Positions 1 through 7,044 of a stretch of DNA of 64,000 nucleotides are shown here, piece after piece; position 1 is the first letter of the stretch; every line of letters starts with the position of its first letter. The stretch spans positions 1 through 64,000 of the forward strand of contig CAMJGE010000007.1 in assembly GCA_946405145.1 (NCBI GenBank), written 5' to 3'. This stretch comes from an uncultured Prevotella sp. Lineage in GTDB: Bacteria > Bacteroidota > Bacteroidia > Bacteroidales > Bacteroidaceae. The position numbers and the translations under genes are program-made. The notes beneath the pieces were generated by a model. The model had not been told where the DNA came from, ran no database searches, and saw nothing but the letters and a program-made list of their open reading frames with translations.

Positions 1-1283
1 AGAATATCGGCACGACGGCAACGGCTAATCTCGCAGCGCTTGGTGCTGGAATAGGAGCTCGAAGGGCTGCGCTGGCTCACCTGCTGTTCAACGTGTTTGG
101 AGTGATTTGGGTGCTCGCCGTGTTCTATCCCTTTGTAGATATGGTTTGCGGTATCGTGGGTTACGACCCTTCCATGACGGCGCATCCAGAGCGGATTCCA
201 GTTGTGCTTGCCATGTTCCACACCTGTTTCAATGTGCTCAACACAGCCCTGCTTATCGGCTTGATTCCCCAGATGGAGCAGATCGTCTGTAAGCTACTGC
301 CTGAAAGCAAGGCCGAGGCCAAGTTGCCTACCACCTTGCACTTTATCAGTGGTGGTGTGATACAGACGCCGGAAATAGCCATCCTTCAGGCTCAGAAAGA
401 GGTGGTGCACTTCGCTGAGCGCATGCATCGTATGTTTGGTATGGTGTGTGCCATCATCGACGAGAAGAACAAGAAGGAGTTTGAAAGCCAGTTTGCACGT
501 ATCGAGCACTATGAGTCCATAGCCGACAATATGGAGATAGAGATAGCGAACTTCCTGGAGCAGGTGGGTAATGAACACCTGTCGGATGATACGAAGGAAA
601 AGATGCGCGTGATGCTCCGTCAGATTGGTGAACTGGAGTCTGTCGGTGATGCCTGTTACAAGATAGCCCGTACGGTGAGCCGTCTGCGTGAGAACAAGGA
701 GGATTTCACGGCTGAGCAATACGCCAAGCTGCGTGACATGCTCAGACTGGTGAATGAGGCCGTGGTGCAGATGATTGTCGTGGTGAGTGGTCGTCGCAAA
801 GACCTTTCGCTTGCTGACTCCCAAGCTATCGAAAAGGATATCAATGATCTTCGCGACCAGCTCAGGGGAGAGAGTATGACGGAGGATATGCATCAGATGT
901 CCTACGCTACAGGCACACATTACAATGATATCCTAGCCGACTGCGAGAAGATAGGCGACTATGTGATGAATGTGGTGGAAGCCCGTCTGGGCAGGCACAC
1001 GCTCAATTATAAAGACTTGATCCTGAATCTGGACAAGAAGACGGTCACTGTTGATGACAATCCTGTAAGTCTGACTCCCACAGAGTTTGCCCTGCTTCAC
1101 CTGCTTCTTGCCAACAGTGGTAAGGTGCTCTCCCGTCAGTATCTGATGGATACAGTATGGACGGGCGTTATTGTCACCGATCGTACCGTTGATGTCAATA
1201 TCACCCGTCTGCGCAAGAAACTGGGCGCCTATGCTCAGAACATCGTCAGTCGTACAGGATTCGGCTACGTGTTTGAGGAATAG
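1..1283 (+). CDS. Na/Pi cotransporter with PhoU and C-terminal winged-helix domain (5' partial)
   Basis: The reading frame is open from base 3, so the start lies outside the window; 426 residues are visible. They begin with NIGTTATANLAALGAG, the conserved glycine/threonine core of the NptA/PNaS Na+/phosphate symporter family, followed by hydrophobic segments to about base 290. A PhoU-like helical region follows (about bases 400-1000; ADCEKIGDYV near its end), as is usual in bacterial NptA proteins. Unusually, the frame then runs without a stop into an OmpR/PhoB-type winged helix (bases 1005-1280) with LTPTEF, a DRTVDVNITRLRKK recognition helix and an FGYVFEE wing end. The family fact is Na+-driven phosphate transport in the inner membrane. 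The DNA-binding domain suggests that transporter and transcription factor are joined; that function is inference. The stop is at 1281-1283. Confidence 0.85.
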   Translation, partial: NIGTTATANLAALGAGIGARRAALAHLLFNVFGVIWVLAVFYPFVDMVCGIVGYDPSMTAHPERIPVVLAMFHTCFNVLNTALLIGLIPQMEQIVCKLLPESKAEAKLPTTLHFISGGVIQTPEIAILQAQKEVVHFAERMHRMFGMVCAIIDEKNKKEFESQFARIEHYESIADNMEIEIANFLEQVGNEHLSDDTKEKMRVMLRQIGELESVGDACYKIARTVSRLRENKEDFTAEQYAKLRDMLRLVNEAVVQMIVVVSGRRKDLSLADSQAIEKDINDLRDQLRGESMTEDMHQMSYATGTHYNDILADCEKIGDYVMNVVEARLGRHTLNYKDLILNLDKKTVTVDDNPVSLTPTEFALLHLLLANSGKVLSRQYLMDTVWTGVIVTDRTVDVNITRLRKKLGAYAQNIVSRTGFGYVFEE

Positions 1284-1298
1284 GCTGTCCGTCAGCTT

Positions 1299-2081
1299 CT
1301 AAGAGTTGTAGGTATGTACACTTGAGCCCTGAGCTGAGGGCAGATAATTGATGCCCCACCAGCACATCTGCAGCAGTACGAAACTGATGATAATCGTCCA
1401 AAGTGCCAGACGCTGGCGGTGATGAGGCACTTGGCGGTAGTGGATATAGACGAGGTAGGCGAGCCAGGTGATGGCAGCCCACGTCTCCTTGGGATCCCAC
1501 GACCAGTAGTGCCCCCAGGCTTCCTTGGCCCACAGTGCTCCAAAGAGCATGCCGAAGGTCATGAAAGCCAGTCCCACATAAACCAGATTATCCGTGATCT
1601 CCATCTCCGAGGATGTGATGGGCTTCTTCCTGAACAACAGGAACAGGGCCATCACAGTAGCTGCGCCCAACACGGCATAGGCAAACATATAGACGATGAC
1701 GTGAGGGGCAAACCAGGGACTCTGCAAGGCTGGCATAAGCGTCTTGTCGTGAATCTCAGGCTTGAAGAGGTTCACACAGATAAACACCACAGCCAGAAGG
1801 GTGGAGAACGACAGGATCCACTTGTATCTCCAACGGGAATAGACGATGATGCCAGCCAGTGGCAGGAAGAACGAATACCAGAGCCGTGTCTCACCCATGG
1901 TGCGCAATGGCGGGCGTTCCAGTGAGATCCACATCGACAGGATGAAACTAAAGAATACTAACAATCCCAGTGTGGTAGTGGTGTAAGCCAAGCCAGCCTT
2001 GTTCTTCCACGCAGCCCATGCACCCACCAGCCAAAGCAAGACGGCACTGATGGCGAAATAAATGAAATGCTCCCAACTCAT
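1299..2081 (-). CDS. ccsA: Cytochrome c biogenesis protein CcsA (system II haem handling)
   Basis: This is a 260-residue multi-pass membrane protein. It carries the tryptophan-rich WWD signature (WGHYWSWDPKETW near bases 1470-1510), which binds haem in CcsA/CcmC/CcmF proteins, with conserved histidines in flanking membrane segments. It should present haem to the apocytochrome on the periplasmic side together with the ResB-like neighbour. I chose the ATG at 2079-2081 because it overlaps the upstream stop by four bases (ATGA), which indicates translational coupling; an in-frame extension to 2165 would run 28 codons into resB. In Bacteroidota this pair usually sits beside the nrfHA ammonia-forming nitrite reductase genes, which are not visible here. 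Confidence 0.9.
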   Translation of the reverse strand: MSWEHFIYFAISAVLLWLVGAWAAWKNKAGLAYTTTTLGLLVFFSFILSMWISLERPPLRTMGETRLWYSFFLPLAGIIVYSRWRYKWILSFSTLLAVVFICVNLFKPEIHDKTLMPALQSPWFAPHVIVYMFAYAVLGAATVMALFLLFRKKPITSSEMEITDNLVYVGLAFMTFGMLFGALWAKEAWGHYWSWDPKETWAAITWLAYLVYIHYRQVPHHRQRLALWTIIISFVLLQMCWWGINYLPSAQGSSVHTYNS

Positions 2082-2959
2082 ACGCGTTTCCTCCCTCCTA
2101 AAACAAACATACAAACTGCTCCTGCCAGCATCATGTAGATGCCTGTATAAACCAGCGGCAACCAAGGATCACTGACCAGCTCGAGTATTGAGATCTGACT
2201 CCGAGCCCCCATCTGGGTGTCGTAGCCATACTGATAGATCTTCCAGCCATCCACCTCGTAGGGCTTGTTCACATCAACGGTAGCCTCATAGTTCTCACCT
2301 GATTTCAACTGAATCAAGATCTCAGAGGCAAAACGCTTGGGGCTGCCGTCATCGTAGGTCTCCATGATAAACTTCTTCAGATTCACGGAGAAGTTCATCT
2401 CCTTCACGACACCCATGTCATCGAGTGCCCGCCACTCTGACTCACCAATGGTGGTAATCATTTTCACCCGTTGCATATCAGCATTGCCAAGGGTGGCAGT
2501 GGTGAGGGCGAGAAACAAGCCCAGATGGTTCAGCAGGAAAGGAATGTCACGCTTCCAGCTCTTGAAGTTTTTTAGACGGCGCAGGATGATGACACCCAAA
2601 ATCACGTCGATATACACATAGATAAGCACAAAAGGCCAGAACGACAGCATATCGTTGAGCCACGTGCCACCAGTATTCTGACGTGTCAGTCCCATGATGA
2701 TAGTCAGCACGACGGCATAGACCATCGCAGGAACGGCAGCCTGGAAGGTGCCGATGAACTGACAGATGTGAACCTTCTTTCTCAGTAAGAACGATGCTGC
2801 TGTCAACAAGATAAATGCTGCCAAAGCGATACCGTTGACAGGCCATGCAAACGCATCCCAATTGACAGGTCCGACGCTTAGCTGAAGTGCCAGACCTGCG
2901 ATAATAAGAGCCCCTCCGATGAGGAAGCCTTCTCTTAAAGTCCAGTTATTTTTCCACAT
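2078..2959 (-). CDS. ResB-like cytochrome c biogenesis protein
   Basis: This 293-residue membrane protein begins with several hydrophobic helices and has a soluble section rich in beta strands (around FASEILIQLKSGENYEATVDV), followed by DGWKIYQYGYD and a last transmembrane helix. That layout matches the ResB/Ccs1 half of the system II cytochrome c synthase, in which the periplasmic domain holds the apocytochrome. It lies directly upstream of ccsA and overlaps it by four bases, so the two are almost certainly co-translated. The gene stands divergent from the fimbrial-type lipoprotein gene. It is smaller than actinobacterial or Bacillus ResB, as is typical for the Bacteroidota form. Confidence 0.82.
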   Translation of the reverse strand: MWKNNWTLREGFLIGGALIIAGLALQLSVGPVNWDAFAWPVNGIALAAFILLTAASFLLRKKVHICQFIGTFQAAVPAMVYAVVLTIIMGLTRQNTGGTWLNDMLSFWPFVLIYVYIDVILGVIILRRLKNFKSWKRDIPFLLNHLGLFLALTTATLGNADMQRVKMITTIGESEWRALDDMGVVKEMNFSVNLKKFIMETYDDGSPKRFASEILIQLKSGENYEATVDVNKPYEVDGWKIYQYGYDTQMGARSQISILELVSDPWLPLVYTGIYMMLAGAVCMFVLGGRKRV

Positions 2960-3046
2960 ATCCTAAAAAATCGCCGCAAAGGTACTACAATTTACGAGAG
3001 TACATGAAGAAATATATGTTAAGGATTTGTAAAATAATGACTACTC

Positions 3047-3079
3047 TTGATGATTTTTGCTGGAATCGTTTTAATTTTG
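3047..3079 (+). promoter_or_regulatory. Bacteroidota-type promoter of the FimB/Mfa2-like gene
   Basis: TAATTTTG at 3072-3079 matches the TAnnTTTG -7 box. A TTG at 3047-3049 lies 22 bases upstream as a possible -33 box. The predicted transcript start is about 35 bases before the ATG at 3123. Confidence 0.6.
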
Positions 3080-3122
3080 CATACGATAATTCAAATTATT
3101 GTTGAACTTAAATTTTATCAAA

Positions 3123-4007
3123 ATGAAGAACAAGCATTTCGCTGTTTTTGCAATGATGGTGTTAGGAAGTTGGCTTCTGGCTGCTTCGTGTGAGAAAATG
3201 GTTATCAATGGTTCTGACGAGCCCGATGACGCAGAGGCTAATGTGGTGGTTCAGGTGATGAGCTATGAGCTGCAGCCCTTTAATATGGTGCGGACCAGAG
3301 CCGAGGCGGAACCGGTGTGTACAAGACTGAACTTCATCGTTTATGATGAGGCTGGGATGCGTATCAGGCAGGAGGTACAGCAACTGGGTGACGAGGATTT
3401 TGGAACAGAGAAGTTTAAGTTGGCAGAAGGTCGCTACTACCTCGTGGTGATAGCCCACAGTGCCAAGGGTAATCCCACCTCCACGAATCTGCACAAGATA
3501 GGCTTTACGAACAAGACAGGTTTCACAGATACCTTCCTCTATGCCGATAGTTTGGTGGTAGGAGAGGAGGAAGTGGATTGCGAGCTTGAACTGAAAAGAA
3601 TCGTGTCGAAGGTCAGGTTCGTGTTCGATGATGCCTTGCCGGAACAGGCAGACAGCATCCGATTCTATTATGAAGGCGGCTCTGGCACCTTCGATGCCAC
3701 TACTGGCTTAGGTGTGGTGAAATCGAAACAGCAGCAGTGGTACTCCCTGCATCATGAGGAGGAAAGCTTTGAGATCTACACGATTCCAAGAGCCGACAGC
3801 GACCAGCTGAAGGTCATGGTAACCACCTATAAGACCACAGGTGGAGAGGTGGAGATTCTGACAGAGCGTGAGATCAGCGATATCCCCATCCGTCGCAATT
3901 GTATCACCACCTGCAGAGGCAGCTTGTTCAACCCCACGGAACAGCATCAGATCAGCATCAGTATCGATACCACTTGGGATGATGAGGAGATAGAGTTTTC
4001 GTTCTGA
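3123..4007 (+). CDS. FimB/Mfa2-like fimbrillin-family lipoprotein
   Basis: This is a 294-residue lipoprotein. A short basic start, a hydrophobic stretch and the lipobox LAAS|C appear within the first 25 residues, so the protein is exported and lipid-anchored. The mature part contains the beta-rich pattern of the Mfa2/FimB family (LNFIVYDEAG, YYLVVIAHSAKG, a later VSKVRFVFDD strand). In Porphyromonas and Bacteroides these proteins anchor or cap type V fimbriae at the outer membrane. The start at 3123 is preferred over an in-frame ATG at 3099 because it gives a proper signal peptide. It stands alone without a visible major fimbrillin gene, so assignment to a working fimbria is inference. Confidence 0.72.
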   Translation: MKNKHFAVFAMMVLGSWLLAASCEKMVINGSDEPDDAEANVVVQVMSYELQPFNMVRTRAEAEPVCTRLNFIVYDEAGMRIRQEVQQLGDEDFGTEKFKLAEGRYYLVVIAHSAKGNPTSTNLHKIGFTNKTGFTDTFLYADSLVVGEEEVDCELELKRIVSKVRFVFDDALPEQADSIRFYYEGGSGTFDATTGLGVVKSKQQQWYSLHHEEESFEIYTIPRADSDQLKVMVTTYKTTGGEVEILTEREISDIPIRRNCITTCRGSLFNPTEQHQISISIDTTWDDEEIEFSF

Positions 4008-4028
4008 GCATTTTTTTGTCCAATTTTA

Positions 4029-4059
4029 TTTGGCTATTTCTTGAATTTTCGTAACTTTG
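4029..4059 (+). promoter_or_regulatory. Upstream promoter of cysE (P1)
   Basis: TTTG at 4029-4032 and TAACTTTG at 4052-4059 are separated by 19 bases, an exact Bacteroidota -33/-7 arrangement. It is the first of two tandem promoters ahead of cysE. Confidence 0.65.
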
Positions 4060-4086
4060 GCTTCGCCGAACTTACCATGCACTCGG

Positions 4087-4120
4087 AAATGCAAAGAAAA
4101 ACTCGTTTTTCTTTGCATTT
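4087..4120 (+). repeat. Perfect 15-bp inverted repeat overlapping the second cysE promoter
   Basis: AAATGCAAAGAAAAA (4087-4101), a four-base CTCG loop and the exact complement (4106-4120) form a hairpin or protein-binding palindrome. The right arm contains the TTTG -33 element of promoter P2, so formation or occupation of the palindrome could affect that promoter. Similar CTCG-loop sequences seem familiar to me from Prevotella intergenic regions, but I cannot verify that here. Confidence 0.75.
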
Positions 4121-4142
4121 CTCTCGTTTTTATGTAACTTTG
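4112..4142 (+). promoter_or_regulatory. Proximal promoter of cysE (P2)
   Basis: TTTG at 4112-4115 and TAACTTTG at 4135-4142, 19 bases apart. The predicted start lies about 22 bases before the ATG at 4171. Confidence 0.7.
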
Positions 4143-4170
4143 CACCCAAGAAAACTAATATGTGACTGTT

Positions 4171-5094
4171 ATGATGGACAAGAAACAGGTGAATGATGTG
4201 ATACGCCAGAATGTGGCGCAGCTGTCGAAACTCTCTGATAAGGAGGTCGGTATGATGCCTGCCGTAGAGGCTCCGTTGCCCTCTGTTGATCAGGTGAAGG
4301 AGATCATATCGCTGGCCAAGCGCATCATCTTCCCCGACTATTTCAATAAGCGTCAGCCCAACGAGACGATACGTGCCTATTATATCGGTGTGTATATGGA
4401 GGAGTTGGTTAACTTGCTGACCAAACAGATAGCCCACGGTCTCCAGTTCTGTGAGGAGTGTGTCATAAATCAGACGAAGGAACAGGTCTATACGGAGGCA
4501 GAGCGATTGGCACTTGAGTTTGTCGCTACGCTGCCTGAGATCAAGCGTTTGCTCTATACCGATGTGCAGGCGTTGTTTGACAACGATCCTGCTGCACCCA
4601 ACTATGGTGAGGTGATCTTCTGCTATCCCTGTATGAATGCGATGACGCATTATCGCATAGCCCACAAGCTCCACGAGCTGCAGGTGCCTGTGATTCCTCG
4701 TATCATCACAGAACAGGCTCACTCCAAAACGGGTATCGATATTCATCCAGGTGCCCAGATCGGCGAGTATTTCGCAATAGATCATGGTACTGGTGTGGTG
4801 ATTGGTGAGACTACGATCATAGGCAACCACGTGACTTTGTATCAGGGTGTGACGCTGGGTGCCAAGAGCTTCAAGTACGATGAGCAGGGTAATATGCTGA
4901 ATGTGCCTCGTCACCCGATTATAGAGGATTATGTGACCGTCTATTCGAATGCCTCTATCTTAGGGCGCATCACGATTGGTCATCACTCCACCATTGGTGG
5001 TAACATCTGGTTGACACATAGTGTGCCGCCAAACTCCAGGATCCTGCAGTCGAAGGCTGTTGATGCCGGCTTTACTGATGGAGCTGGTATATAA
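4171..5094 (+). CDS. cysE: Serine O-acetyltransferase
   Basis: This enzyme transfers acetyl from acetyl-CoA to L-serine, giving O-acetylserine for cysteine synthesis in the cytoplasm. The 307-residue protein has a long helical N-terminal part and a left-handed beta-helix of hexapeptide repeats in the C-terminal third (IDIHPGAQIGEYFAIDHGTG, then VIGETTIIGNHVTLYQGVTLG). The DHGTGVVIGET segment includes the conserved catalytic Asp/His region of SAT enzymes. ATG 4171 or the adjacent ATG 4174 is the likely start; a GTG at 4162 is also in frame but less attractive. Two tandem promoters and a palindrome precede it, suggesting regulated expression, and a bidirectional terminator follows. No O-acetylserine sulfhydrylase gene is next to it. 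Confidence 0.93.
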   Translation: MMDKKQVNDVIRQNVAQLSKLSDKEVGMMPAVEAPLPSVDQVKEIISLAKRIIFPDYFNKRQPNETIRAYYIGVYMEELVNLLTKQIAHGLQFCEECVINQTKEQVYTEAERLALEFVATLPEIKRLLYTDVQALFDNDPAAPNYGEVIFCYPCMNAMTHYRIAHKLHELQVPVIPRIITEQAHSKTGIDIHPGAQIGEYFAIDHGTGVVIGETTIIGNHVTLYQGVTLGAKSFKYDEQGNMLNVPRHPIIEDYVTVYSNASILGRITIGHHSTIGGNIWLTHSVPPNSRILQSKAVDAGFTDGAGI

Positions 5095-5102
5095 GAACAA
5101 CA

Positions 5103-5125
5103 ATCCCCGCCGAGTTGGCGGGGAT
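5103..5125. terminator. Bidirectional terminator between cysE and the lipoprotein gene
   Basis: ATCCCCGCC / GGCGGGGAT form a nine-pair GC-rich stem with a GAGTT loop between two convergent genes. A T-rich run follows in the plus direction (TGTTTGTTTC). Confidence 0.85.
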
Positions 5126-5140
5126 GTTTGTTTCTGTTGC

Positions 5141-5677
5141 TTATTTCTCTCTGACGAAGCGAACAGGTTTCTCAATCTTGGTGGTGTCTGCAGATTCTGC
5201 GCTACGTGTGCCAACGTACCAGCTGTCATAACCCCATCTGTATGAGCTCCAGTTGCGGCCGCTAACACGCTCGAGTTGGAAATCAACAGGTCTGCCACTA
5301 TCGTTGATGGTACCATAGAAGTACACATTATCCAAGTGATAGTCACGAATCGTAACGTAGGTATCTTCTTCTACGAAATATACCTTGATGGTTCCAAAGT
5401 CAACAGTCCAATCAATGTGGTTAGCGATATAATCCCAAGGGGCATCGCTGTAATAGTCCACCCAATAGCCTTTTCCACTTGAATAGGCATAGGGATCCTT
5501 CAGGAATGTCACTTCTGAATAGGTGGCATCATAAACTCTGCCGTCATAACGGGATGAGATATACATATTACCACTCCAGGTTCCTTCGAGCGTATTGGCG
5601 ATTCTCTGGTCGTCACAGCTTGTCAAGGTGAACAGTGTGGTCATCAGTGCGAATGCGGAAAAAATAAACTTCTTCAT
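5141..5677 (-). CDS. Small lipoprotein of unknown function
   Basis: This encodes 178 residues with a lipoprotein signal: MKKFIF start, hydrophobic core and lipobox TLTS|C. The mature part begins with NTLEGTWSGNMYI and is rich in aromatic residues and alternating strands, which resembles small beta-barrel (lipocalin-like) lipoproteins of Bacteroidota whose function is unknown. I chose ATG 5675-5677, because the in-frame extension to 5740 crosses the promoter. The gene converges on cysE and shares its terminator. Its promoter contains a palindrome and a direct repeat that may bind a regulator. I do not recognise a named family, and no enzymatic residues stand out. Confidence 0.72.
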   Translation of the reverse strand: MKKFIFSAFALMTTLFTLTSCDDQRIANTLEGTWSGNMYISSRYDGRVYDATYSEVTFLKDPYAYSSGKGYWVDYYSDAPWDYIANHIDWTVDFGTIKVYFVEEDTYVTIRDYHLDNVYFYGTINDSGRPVDFQLERVSGRNWSSYRWGYDSWYVGTRSAESADTTKIEKPVRFVREK

Positions 5678-5709
5678 AATCGTAACGTTTTTATAATTAA
5701 TTTCTGGTG

Positions 5710-5751
5710 CAAAGATAAGGAGAATTCTCCGCCGTAGCAAAAGAATTCTCC
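5710..5751 (-). promoter_or_regulatory. Promoter of the small lipoprotein gene with putative operator repeats
   Basis: On the minus strand, TATCTTTG (complement of 5710-5717) and a -33 TTTTG (complement of 5738-5742) are 20 bases apart. Between them is the 12-bp palindrome GGAGAATTCTCC (5719-5730). Its right ten bases, AGAATTCTCC, recur at 5742-5751, exactly 21 bp away, i.e. on the same helix face. This geometry suggests an operator that blocks or assists the -33 region. Confidence 0.6.
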
Positions 5752-5772
5752 TATAAGCTGATAGGATTTTCC

Positions 5773-7044
5773 CTATTCTTGTTTCTTCTTTCCGAACTCA
5801 GGGTCGATCTTCAAGAAGGCAGTCACGATATAGGTCATGCTACAAGCCGCTACCACGATGAGGAAGAAGGCTGGATAACCGACACTCTCCTGCAGCGCAC
5901 CAGCGAAGAGTCCGGGAATCATCATCGAGAGAGCCATAAAGGCTGTGCAGAGGGCATAGTGGGCTGTCTTGTGCTCGCCCTGACTATAATATATAAGGTA
6001 GAGCATATAGGCAGAGAAACCGAAGCCGTAGCCAAACTGCTCGATGAAGACACAGACATTGACGATCAGGAGATCGGAGGGCAGGGCATAAGACAGATAG
6101 ACATACACGAGGTCGGGCAGGGTGATGGCCATCACCATCGGCCAGAGCCAGCGTTTCAGTCCGTCACGACTAGCCACGATACCACCCAGGATTCCTCCTA
6201 AGGTCAAGCCAATGACACCCACGGTGCCCTGTACAAGACCATATTCAGCTGGAGACAGACCAAGTCCACCCTGTGAAGTGTTGTCGATCAGGAAGAGTGC
6301 ACTCACCTTGGCGAGCAGGCCCTCAGGCATGCGGTAGAACAGCATAAAACAGATGCCTGCCCACACCTGCGGCTTCATGAAGAAAGTCTTCAGCGTGTGC
6401 CAGAACTCCAGCAGGATCTGCTTGCCGTTCATACTCTCCAGCCCTTTGTCCTCAGCGGGGCGAGGCAGGATATAGTGGTGCCAGAGCCAGAAGGCGATGA
6501 AGAGACCTGCCATACCATAGAACATGATGCTCCAGGAGTATTTGATGTTGCGTGTGATCACCTCCAGATTACCTGCCAGCATCACCAGCAGACCTTGTCC
6601 CACGATGGTGGCAATACGATAGAACGTAGAGCGTATGCCTACGAAGTAAGCCTGGTCGTGCTCTTCGAGTCCGAGCATATAGAAGCCGTCGGCAGCGATG
6701 TCATGGGTGGCACTCGAGAAGGCCATCAGCCAGAAGAAGGCCAGTGTGCCTTGCAGCCAATAGGGGGCGGGGATGGTAAACGCCACACCGCCTAATGAGG
6801 CACCGATGAGCAGTTGCATGGCGACGATCCACCAGCGCTTGGTCTTGATGATGTCGATAAACGGGCTCCACAGCGGTTTGATCACCCAAGGCAGATAGAG
6901 CCATGAGGTGTAGAGCGTGATGTCAGTGTTGCTGAGTCCCAGTCGTTTGTACATGATGAGCGAGATGGTCATCACAGCCACGTAAGGCAGACCTTCAGCA
7001 AAATAGAGGGTGGGCACCCAGGCCCAGGGATTTCTTTTATTCAT
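5773..7044 (-). CDS. AmpG-like muropeptide permease (MFS)
   Basis: This is a 423-residue, twelve-helix major facilitator. The start region [20 protein letters not shown] and [17 protein letters not shown] are hallmarks of the AmpG family, which imports GlcNAc-anhydroMurNAc peptides across the inner membrane for cell-wall recycling. ATG 7042-7044 begins the conserved MNKRNPWAW sequence and overlaps the preceding gene by eight bases. That gene encodes a SpoIID-type glycan-cleaving domain, so the pair plausibly works on released peptidoglycan: one cuts or senses glycan, the other brings fragments in. An extended start at 7128 would lie inside the upstream gene. Substrate specificity is inferred from family and context. 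Confidence 0.85.
   Translation of the reverse strand: MNKRNPWAWVPTLYFAEGLPYVAVMTISLIMYKRLGLSNTDITLYTSWLYLPWVIKPLWSPFIDIIKTKRWWIVAMQLLIGASLGGVAFTIPAPYWLQGTLAFFWLMAFSSATHDIAADGFYMLGLEEHDQAYFVGIRSTFYRIATIVGQGLLVMLAGNLEVITRNIKYSWSIMFYGMAGLFIAFWLWHHYILPRPAEDKGLESMNGKQILLEFWHTLKTFFMKPQVWAGICFMLFYRMPEGLLAKVSALFLIDNTSQGGLGLSPAEYGLVQGTVGVIGLTLGGILGGIVASRDGLKRWLWPMVMAITLPDLVYVYLSYALPSDLLIVNVCVFIEQFGYGFGFSAYMLYLIYYSQGEHKTAHYALCTAFMALSMMIPGLFAGALQESVGYPAFFLIVVAACSMTYIVTAFLKIDPEFGKKKQE

Noticed and set aside
294..920. Minus-strand frame of 208 codons
   Set aside because: It lies wholly inside the phosphate transporter/PhoU gene in an antisense frame; histidine- and leucine-rich composition is typical of such shadows.
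4072..4914. Minus-strand frame of 280 codons
   Set aside because: Antisense shadow of cysE with His/Arg-rich low-information sequence and no promoter.
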